From: Ischnura elegans
Taxonomy: Eukaryota > Arthropoda > Insecta > Odonata > Coenagrionidae
DNA: 64,000 bases
Direction of reading: 5' to 3'
Assembly (NCBI RefSeq): GCF_921293095.1
Contig: NC_060254.1
Location: forward strand, 60,434,069 to 60,498,068
Below, piece by piece: positions 55,883 through 64,000 of the stretch. A program made the translations under genes and the position numbers. A model generated the notes under the pieces. That model searched no databases. It was not told the DNA's origin and was given only the letters and a program-made list of their open reading frames with translations. Every line of letters starts with the position of its first letter. Position 1 is the first letter of the stretch.

Positions 55883-57287
55883 TCACGACCAAGTTACTAG
55901 ACGTCGATTTCACCGGGCCGAAATCGATTAAATCTAATTAGCACGAATTAGCATTATCAACGAAACATTCGTGTAATTTCGACAGTAAGTGTATTAGATC
56001 GACCACGTTTCCAGCATAATATATATGATCATTTGGCAAAATCGACAAGAGTTAATAGAGGTAAAACTACAGAAGTCCTCTGAAATGCTACGCATCACAA
56101 ATTTTCACAAATAATCGCCCAATGCTTCATCCACATCTACATTCCACTCCTTTTGCGTTTGGCGAGGGGTGTTAGAACAACGGTCGTTAAAAACGTCAAA
56201 TTACATTGAAATTCAAAAAAAAAATGTAATACAGAGCGCGTTGGAGGTATTTTACTGCTGATTCTCATCTACCATATGTTTAAGTCCTTCTTTGATCCGA
56301 TGGAATAATAACTCCCATTCCTATCTGTACAGCATAATACCGGTCCTCTATTATCGTATCTGTCTGACCTAGAAACACAACAACGATTGAAGATGGATGT
56401 TCTCCGAGACGCTTTTAAAAACAACTGTTCTCAACTGCTACAGCAATCTAAGGCAAGCACATGGCCTCCGAAGCTCTAGCGAATCTTAATTCGTGTATTA
56501 GATGTGTAACTATAGTTCTCACAATTAAGAGTATATTTCATATAGTAATTGTTGCATGTAGTTTTTAATCCTAAATATGAATAGAACGTTCGTCTGTAAG
56601 ACCCCCCCCCAGAAAAAATCCTGGATGCGCCCTTGAAAATTACCATTACTTAGTAGTTTTTATCAAAGATACATCGAACTTCCATCAATTCAAGACTGAA
56701 ACGATTTTATACGTCTGTACATTCTAACATTAGGACATTTATAACTCCACTTTCTCCTAAATACCTCCTAACACTCAATCGAGAACGATATGATTTCTCT
56801 AATGAGAGAGGGATGGACTTGAGCGATAGAGGATGTGGGTATTACAACGGCCAAGGGCCCGCAGCCAAACTCACCCCACCACGCACTCGGCAAACAACAT
56901 CAAGCAACTGAGATAAACCTCTCCAACAACCAGTGGACCATCGCCCAAACCGACAATTACAACCTAGTCGAGAGGAGCGGGAAAGATATGTGGTCCGAAA
57001 AAAAATACTGATATCAAAATAGATATTATGGCCCACGGGCGGAGCTAAAAATCATCCTCGGCGTGGTGAGAAAGTTATCCCGACCTCAGCCACACATTTC
57101 TTTCTCGTCTTAGGGATAAAAAGAAGGTAAGGTACAAGAAAGAAGAGGGGAACACTTAGCTGAGCCCCATTCCACAGGTAAGAGTCATTTAAAGGAGACT
57201 TCACCAACCTTGGCAAATGTCGAAGCATGGAAAAAGTTACTTTATAAGTAGTCACGCGCACGGGTGCGAAGTTATGCACACCCAGGA
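55883..57287. other. Non-coding stretch with a hAT-MITE end near 56.6 kb
   Basis: 'ccccagaaaaaatcctggat' with 'gcgcccttg' at 56606-56635 is a solo right end of the hAT MITE family of 5.3 and 8.4 kb. Nothing else is recognised. Confidence 0.45.
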
Positions 57288-57480
57288 AGAAGTTCGCCAC
57301 GAAAATATAATTAGCTTAACCGCGATTCGAACCAGGATCTCCCGATAGCGGATCAAGCGTGTTATCCAATTACAGAGAAGACGACTTGGTGATGTAAATG
57401 GCTAACACGCCAGACCGGCAATCGTTAGATCCGGGTTCGAATCACGGTTTAGCCAAATATTTTAACGAGGCGAACTTCAC
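57288..57480. repeat. Head-to-head tRNA-like pair (inverted SINE heads)
   Basis: Arms 57288-57375 and 57393-57480 are inverted. The plus-strand right arm reads GTAAATGGCTAACACGCC, then GGGTTCGAATCACGG (B box). The minus-strand left arm reads TAATTGGATAACACGCTTG, then GGTTCGAATCGCGG. Outside the boxes 'gaagttcgcc' pairs with 'ggcgaacttc'. Both copies fire away from a common centre. Confidence 0.65.
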
Positions 57481-58140
57481 TCATGGTATATAACTTGGCA
57501 AATGGACTCTTGCCGTCGGATTGGGCGTCGTGGCTCCGTTGAAAATAGGAAGTATTTGTAAACATTAAAGGGAATCAAGGTACTATCTCTTATAAGTATG
57601 ATACTCTGCTAAGGTGATGCGATTATCATTGACATCTACGTTTCAAATCTATTCATTTAAAGCAACTACTAGCTATCTGGCATCCTTCATAAACTTACTT
57701 AGATACAAGGAGCGTGCCACTACGGAAAATAAACATGTAAACCGCAATAAAGCATATTTGTAGGCTTTAAGACTTTTACAAACAATACCAATTCAAAAGT
57801 AATTTGAACCTCAAAACAAAGCACACTTTGAGCTTCGGCAAAGGAGCACACAGGCGAGAATAAACAATAAAAAATATTCCTTTTTTGGGTAGGAGTGTAA
57901 ACATGTGAAAATAGTAACTGCCAAATAGCATGAGGCGAAATTGGCGGACCCATTCAGCGAAAAAACCCACCGCAGGAAAACGCACACACAAGAAGAGGGG
58001 TGTGAAAAACAAGCGAAAACCTACTGAGTGAAAACTAATGTCAATTTACACGCAAAATACAACATAGTTAATGAGGTACACAGTATACACAAATATTAAA
58101 CACATCGGGAGATTGGAACGGTTTACCAACGATAGTTTAT
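57481..58140. other. Non-coding stretch
   Basis: No repeat or domain is recognised. Confidence 0.4.
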
Positions 58141-58500
58141 GATCCCTTCCCGCGTAACCTGAAGACCCTCTAGAGAAGATTAAATAATATTGAATTTAAA
58201 GGGTATTTTTCATTTTTGCATGTTTATTACATTAACGGTAAAGTTTATATTATTACTCGCCTTGGTATTTCTCCATGTACTTATATCTTTTTTTATTGCA
58301 ACCCTTCCCGCGTAACCTGAAGACTCTCGACCCTCATGGGAAGGATAAATAATATTGAATTTTAAGGGTCTTTCTCATTTTTGCATGTTTATCACATTAA
58401 CGGTAAATTTGATATCAATAAATATGTGCAAAGCTAAGCCCTGATGATAGTTTAAAATAAATAGAAACGTTGGCTAACACTTTTTTGCATAACATACATT
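58141..58500 (+). mobile_element. Direct-repeat pair followed by hammerhead motif (element 7)
   Basis: Two ~100-bp direct copies ('cccttcccgcgtaacctgaa', 'gataaataatattgaattt.aa', 'cattaacggtaaa') lie at 58145-58245 and 58307-58407, and a hammerhead motif follows at 58435-58478. Direct terminal repeats next to a ribozyme resemble the pLTR arrangement of Penelope-like elements. No ORF is present and the boundaries are undefined. Confidence 0.5.
58435..58478 (+). ncRNA. Hammerhead ribozyme-like motif
   Basis: Stem I AGCC (58437-58440) pairs with GGCT (58472-58475). The core is CTGATGA (58441-58447), one extra T, a weak A/T stem II, GAAA (58464-58467), and ACGTT before the cleavage position. 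The core is complete; stem II has a mismatch at its base. Confidence 0.6.
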
Positions 58501-60569
58501 GACCTACACTCCAAGAACTATTTTAACATTATTCTTTTACACATTTCGTATCCCCTTTGCAAAGGTATAGGTTTTATAGCTAATTTTTATTATTAACATT
58601 TTTGCGGCAAGGTCCTGATAAACGTTACGCTTAACTACAGGTTCCAGGATAATCATTTCCACTTTTAACAATTCACATCTTTACATATATACGCTTCAAA
58701 AGAAGAACAATAAAGCCACTCTTACGCTCATAAATTCATATAAATAAAATCACTAAGACAGAAATATATTACGTTGCGAAAAGAAATTTGTTTAAAAAAT
58801 ACATATTCATGGTTTCCTTTTGGGTGGACTACAAAGGTTTTGGTTACATTGATAATTCTTATTGTCGTTATGGTCCTGCAAAGCTAAATGTTATTATTAT
58901 TATAAAAAATAAAGACGCGCCAAGATCTAGTTTAACATGAATTAAACGAGGTCAAGAGTAGGAAAAAAATAATTAAAATAATACTAATAGGCCGGAATTT
59001 GTCTATAGAGGGCCGGCTGTATGAGGATATGTACTCGGATATGGAGGGAGGAGAGGGAAAACAGTGGAAGAGGAAGTTTTGAGGGCGAGAAGGGTGGTGA
59101 AATGGGGCGCAAGCCATCTTTCTGGATGACTGGGTGCAGCTGCACCCTGCTCCCTCACCAAACCATCCCTCGTCCCCCAGATTAACCCTCCCCCCAAGCC
59201 CTCTATATTCTTCCGTCGCGCCAGACGATTTTATCCCAGATACACTATTTGGAAGAGACAAAAACTCAGGCTATGCGACATAGATACCTAGATAATGGAA
59301 GAATGTACACATTACTTTCGATGCCACCTGGATTTTTTAACTAAATAATAATAAAAAGAAAACATCAACTCAATCCTCATCCATGGAAGAGGTCGACGAC
59401 CTTTACAAATGTATACTACAATTTGCAATTAATATGAAGATCTCCAAAACCCGTATTTTCATAAAATGTTTTTTAAAAAAAGTAAAAACATTAATGCGCA
59501 GTAACAGAAAAAAATAGGGTTGTTAGCAGTAAAATTTAAAAAAATTTTAGTCGGGTTAAGTTGCCGAGATGTTTTTGCATTCCTCCTGCGCTCATGCCTC
59601 CCATCAGTTTGAATCCTTTGCCACTGGTCGGGGATCGGATCGGAAGGAGGAAATTCATGAGACTCGACGCTCACCGTCTTGAAAGACAGGGGAGCATCCC
59701 ATTCCGATACACTCCCGCACTCCTTAGACGATCACTCACCCGGGCGCCGAACCCTGCCCACCCACCCCCCGCCCCTCCTCCACCATTTTATCGCGTAGTA
59801 TTCCCTTCCCAGAAGACACGAAGACGGTAATGGAAAAGTGGAGGGCGTGACTGTCACTCCAAGCGTCGACACTCGCTGACATTTTCCAGCCCATAGGCGA
59901 CGGGCGCATTTCTCTCTTTCGCACGCGGAGAGGGTGGATTTCATTCAAGGAATTCCCCGGATTCGCGGAAAAACATATATGTGGGCCATAGCCTTCCGAA
60001 TAGTTTTGTGTCGGAGCCCCCTTAGCCCATGGATGCATGAAATCGGCAATTACAAGTTTTTAAACCAGTTTACGGTCATTGCTTAAATGGTTTTTAAGCC
60101 CAGAGGTGATCAATAAAATTTTTAAAAATCTAGAATAATAAATTATATTGATCGAGTAACTCACAAAACGTTCGCTATAAACCACACATACCATCACTTC
60201 TCACCATTCCCTGAACCTTTTCACTATTTTTAGGATGGCGGAATAACTTAATCCGACTTTGGGACTAATATAAAAAGCAACTAGGTAATGACTAATCAAA
60301 TCTTTAATCGTAAACCAAATATAGACAACGATCTCTGCATTGTCTTCGAGTTCTCGCCACGTCCGTTTGCATATATTGACATTGCGGTCGGCTTCTCCAG
60401 ATCGAAACTTCAACTTCTCATATTTATTCATGCGGGTACTGTTCAAATGAACACCAACTTAAATGTATTACGTATGGAACGCTAATTGAATGAATTATCT
60501 TCGGTTTTAAGCACAAAATTTTACCAGCCGCTATGCAACGGATACGGAGACAAGTGAGAGAGAATGAGA
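58501..60569. other. Non-coding stretch
   Basis: Short, overlapping, domain-free frames only. 59080-59230 and 59700-59800 are C-rich on one strand. No element is recognised. Confidence 0.4.
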
Positions 60570-60760
60570 AGATAAATGAGATACGGAGGAGACAGAAGGT
60601 ATGGATGAAGAAAGTACTTAGCAGATAGTGGGTGTTGAAAACAGTGTTAAGAGGGTAGAATGCAGTGCTGCCACGGTGCCGGTATGTGCCGGAACGTTCC
60701 GGCACTGGTTAACATAAGACAATTTAAGAATACCTGCCTTAATCGGTAGAATAATTTAAT
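60570..60760 (+). mobile_element. LINE C family 3' fragment, interrupted
   Basis: 'atgagatacggaggagacag', 'gtacttagc', 'gttgaaaacagtgt.aagag' and 'gggtagaatg' match 27765-27850. After a ~75-bp foreign stretch with 'tgccggaacgttccggcact' the family tail 'ccttaatcggtagaat' resumes near 60737. The foreign piece may be a small insertion. Confidence 0.65.
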
Positions 60761-61264
60761 AAATGCAGCCTGGCGATAATGTCCACCCACGCGGTTAAAA
60801 CGTATTAAATCCAAGAAAAAGTCGGAGAAAGCGAAAGGAGAATGGAGTTACCGGTAAAAACCACTTAAGGGGTGAAACCTTTAGGACAAATGAGACCGAT
60901 CCCGACCTGACTGAAGCCCGCAAAAAATGCCCTAAATACAGCACCTTTCCGTAAGTAGAGAGAGTCTTTAACCAAACCCCTTCCCCTTTCCAACGAGCAA
61001 GTACCCCCTCCCAGCCCTGCTCCATACACGAATTTACCGACAACCTGATTTTTCCACACGGGAAAGAGGTGAGCATGGCTTTGCACCGAAAAGACCTTCG
61101 GCTAGTGAGAGAGGGAGGGATGGTTGGTAGCACATTAAACTCCTTACCATCACCTCACAACGGCGACTGAGTGATAGAGATAGGAAACATCATCCATACT
61201 TAAAACAAGATGCATCGGTCGACTGGCATTTTTTGCGGCGCATTATTCACGTAAAAATTGCAAT
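60761..61264. other. Non-coding stretch
   Basis: The overlapping minus-strand frames at 60795-61133 have no domain. Confidence 0.4.
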
Positions 61265-61800
61265 CAAATTAATATTTTGAAGGGTGATGAAGAACGGAAA
61301 AGGTAAACCTCGAGCAAATACATGGAACGAAAGAGACCCGCTTAGAGCAGAAAACTTAAATATTGAAGAAAAGAAACAATCTATATGATCCTAAATTTGG
61401 AGTATGCTCCTCTACGGAAGTGAGGCATGGACAATGACAGCAGAGGAGAAAGCAAGGATTAAGGCCTTCGAAATATGGTGCTGTAGAAGTATGATGAAAA
61501 TCAAATGGATCGACCGAGTTAGTAACGAGGAAGTCCTAAGACGAGTGGGAGAGAAGAGAAGCCTCAAGAAAGCCTTAACAAGAAGACGGAACAACCTTTT
61601 AGGCCACATCTTGAGACATGATGGCCTGATGAAGACAATCGTCGAGGGACAAGTGGATGGCAAGTACGGAAAAGGAAGACCTCGAACAAAATATATGGAA
61701 TAGTTAAAGAGGGATGTGAAAGAGAAGACATACGTTCGTGTGAAACGATTAGCTGATAGGAGAATTGGGTGGAGAGCTGCGTCAAACCAATCTTAAGATT
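61265..61800 (+). mobile_element. LINE ORF2 C-terminal fragment
   Basis: The open stretch from 61404 reads MLLYGSEAWTMTAEEKARI, KAFEIWCCRSMMKIKWIDRV, NNLLGHILRHDGLMKTIVEG and KGRPRTKYME. It then meets a TAG, after which LKRDVKEKTYVRVKRLADRR IGWRAASNQS continues to a stop near 61796. This is the LYGSE.W...R..GHILRH...EG...GKRGRGRPR tail of non-LTR ORF2. A short partial copy of the GKGKPRANTW region precedes it at 61295-61330. It is 5'-truncated and broken by one stop, so it is dead but young enough to align cleanly. Confidence 0.82.
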
Positions 61801-64000
61801 GTTGACCAGAGATGATGATGAAGTTGATACCTGATGACATCCACCCGTATCTCAAATTTGAAAATTTTACCGTAGACTTTGCTCAGGTCCAGTTCTTTTT
61901 TATATTTAAGAACCATGCAAAGAACCATCTTTATTGGTCCTCTTATTATAGCTCGGAAAAGTATGCGAAATAATAATAAGTAATCACAATAATGAATATG
62001 CGAAAATATGATTGAAAAAAATAAGATTAAAAAATATAAAAAATGCGGAAGAACACCCAAGCTAAAACCCCCGACCGGCATATAAAATTTACGAGAGAGA
62101 AAAAACGATGCTGTGAAACCAGGCAGAGCCACAAAATTGAAATAGGAATAAAATTATAATATTTACTTTTAAAATATGGATAGAGTCATTAATTCGATTG
62201 TCTTATAACTTTTCAATGTATTTTAGGAAAAAATAATTTAAAAATTCTCAATCTAATATGTTAAAATATATTCCACCCTTTTGACTGAACATGATGAACG
62301 ATTACTATCTTTTTTTTAGCAAAAAATCCAATTTTTTGGTAAAAAAATAATTTTTATTTATGTTTCAAAATAATATTCGGAAATAGCGACCTCGAAAACT
62401 GTAAAATTCCAGATTTCAAACAGATTACACGACTTCTAGTTATTATGACCACCTTCTGAGCACTTGGCCCCATTGAGCGGCGCGCGGGTCTGAAGAACAG
62501 GATAGATGCACTTTTCGGAGCCGCCGGGAATAAGATGGAAAGGTTGCATGGTCGGAGAGAGAGGATGAGGACAGGGTCGGGTGGATGTATAAAAAAAAAC
62601 GTGCGCACACACTACGTGGGACAATGCTTTGCCCCAAATTCATTCTCCAAAAAAAAACCGGTTTTTCCCCTCAGACGCAGCCAAGACTGTCTGCGACGGA
62701 GTTTTTCACGTTGAGGAATGGAATAGGAAGGAGGGATTTTGGAGAGGAGGTTGCGTCTGGAGAAGAGGGCGAAGCGTAGGACAAGCGAGAGGATTGTGCA
62801 AGCCGGCTTGGGGGAATGAGGCGTGGAAGGGCCAGGATTCTGGATCATTTTCCCACACTATCACCAGCACTGCGTTGACGACCGATGCATTCAGTATAGG
62901 CCCACCATTTTACGTAAATACTTTAAAACGAGCGTGATGCGCCCGCTCCCAGCGGGCTTCCCCCGCTCTTTTCAATGCAGTTCCACAGAGGGATAGGCGC
63001 GTTTCTAATTTTAAAATGTAGAAAAAAGGCAGGGTCTAATGTACAAATTTAATTGGAATGTTCATGTACAAATTGAGGTCAGAGGACCTCTTTAAACACA
63101 ACATTGGAAATAAATACACTATCCTCTGTTCAACGCACATGATGACTCATACTTTCGTATCAACAGGAGACTTGAATGTGGAATCAGCCGCATTATGATA
63201 AAAGTTATTTAAAGAATGCGAGATATTGTTGCAAATGAACAAATGTATCAGTTTGTGCGCCGTTAACGTCAGGTACATTCACCGTTTTTATTTTGTTTTT
63301 TTTTTATTATTTAAAAACCAATTTTAAGAAACAATAGCAATATTTAGGAAGTAAGATATGCCGTCGCATGTTCTCTGATAAATTCTGTACATTTTGGTAC
63401 CTCATTTGTAGAGTTAGGTTGCGTATCAGTTGAGAAAAAGGTATCTATACAGTAGAAATAATATAGAAGATTGATAGATTGATTGATGGTTTGAGGCGTA
63501 ACTATGTGAAAGCGATTCATTATGAAAAATGAAAAAAGGAAACTTTGTGCTTTCACATGACCACTAGCACTTGATGGGCATTGATTGTTCCTTCAGCTCA
63601 AAAAATAATGCAATGTAATTATTACTTGACTAATGAATACCTGCCCTTTCCCAAAATTATGGGTGAAAAATTTCAATTTCAAATCTACTAAGATTTGAGG
63701 AACTAAATCAAGGAATGAATTCGAATAAAACTAACAGACATGCTGATAGAAAACTTGAGACAATTTAGCAATAACCGTGGTCAAATTTGGGAAAAAATTA
63801 TAGAAAAATATTTCAATTTTATTTAAAACTTAACCTCCGAAGCCGAAAGCCATTTCTCGTGCCATTGGGGTCTAAAACAGACCATGAGAGAGGCCCACCA
63901 GACAAAGACGTCGTAAGAAATCTAGGGTGTGGAAATTGGGATGCCAAGGATACCGTGACCCGTGAGGCAGGAAGATACAACCCTTTATAAAGGAGAATTC
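61801..64000. other. Non-coding stretch to window end
   Basis: AT-rich with one more balanced block at 62440-62940. Frames are short and domain-free. 63470-63490 has a small GATTGATAGATTGATTGAT-like run. No gene or element is supported. Confidence 0.4.

Noticed and set aside
61820..61870. Hammerhead at 'cctgatgacatccaccc'
   Set aside because: CTGATGA is present but no GAAAC with pairing stem II follows.

Overview
This window looks like intergenic or intronic DNA from a large, AT-rich, transposon-packed animal genome, most likely an arthropod. The signs are reverse-transcriptase tails of insect-type LINEs, tRNA-derived SINEs, Transib, hAT and MULE relics, and Penelope-like hammerhead ribozymes. 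No complete host gene can be supported, and no rRNA, bacterial operon or CRISPR is visible. Almost all open frames are short and accidental. The species cannot be named from the sequence.

Layout. 0-0.6 kb: local direct repeats. 0.9-3.8 kb: a Gly-tRNA-like SINE, one possible 88-bp host exon on the minus strand, and a second SINE with a 10-bp target duplication. 4.26-7.52 kb: a Transib element with RSS-like CACAGTG ends, a 5-bp CGCCG duplication and an internally deleted transposase; a hAT-type MITE sits inside it, and a sister MITE lies at 8.4 kb. 9.9-10.2 kb: a dispersed repeat shared with 44.9-45.2 kb. 11.3-13.45 kb: a decayed Mutator-like transposase with a YqaJ nuclease domain. 17.2-17.8 kb: a LINE reverse-transcriptase fragment split by a second LINE. 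18.4-19.0 kb: a MITE whose inverted sister is at 41.3-42.0 kb. 22.5-31.7 kb: a dispersed repeat family, a satellite-like array with an inserted SINE, a LINE/MITE insertion block, a 290-bp tandem triplet and GC-rich DNA. 32.7-33 kb and 57.3-57.5 kb: head-to-head tRNA-like SINE pairs. 38-40.5 kb: RT fragment, MITE and duplications. 47.3-50.5 kb: two tandem arrays. 53.7-54.0 kb: a GATCATGC-rich palindromic element. 54.6-55.1 kb: a ~125-bp tandem array. 55.6 and 60.5-61.8 kb: further LINE 3' ends.

The most interesting system is a set of small, mostly palindromic retroelement-like insertions that carry hammerhead-ribozyme motifs (22.9, 31.4, 38.5, 42.4, 47.8, 49.9 and 58.4 kb). Five are bracketed by 11-13-bp direct repeats, and two sit inside tandem arrays where the array itself shows the pre-insertion state. 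Several carry ribozymes on both strands in inverted arms. Hammerheads are known in Penelope-like elements and retrozymes; the inverted two-, three- and four-ribozyme architecture seen here repeatedly in one 64-kb window is what deserves follow-up.
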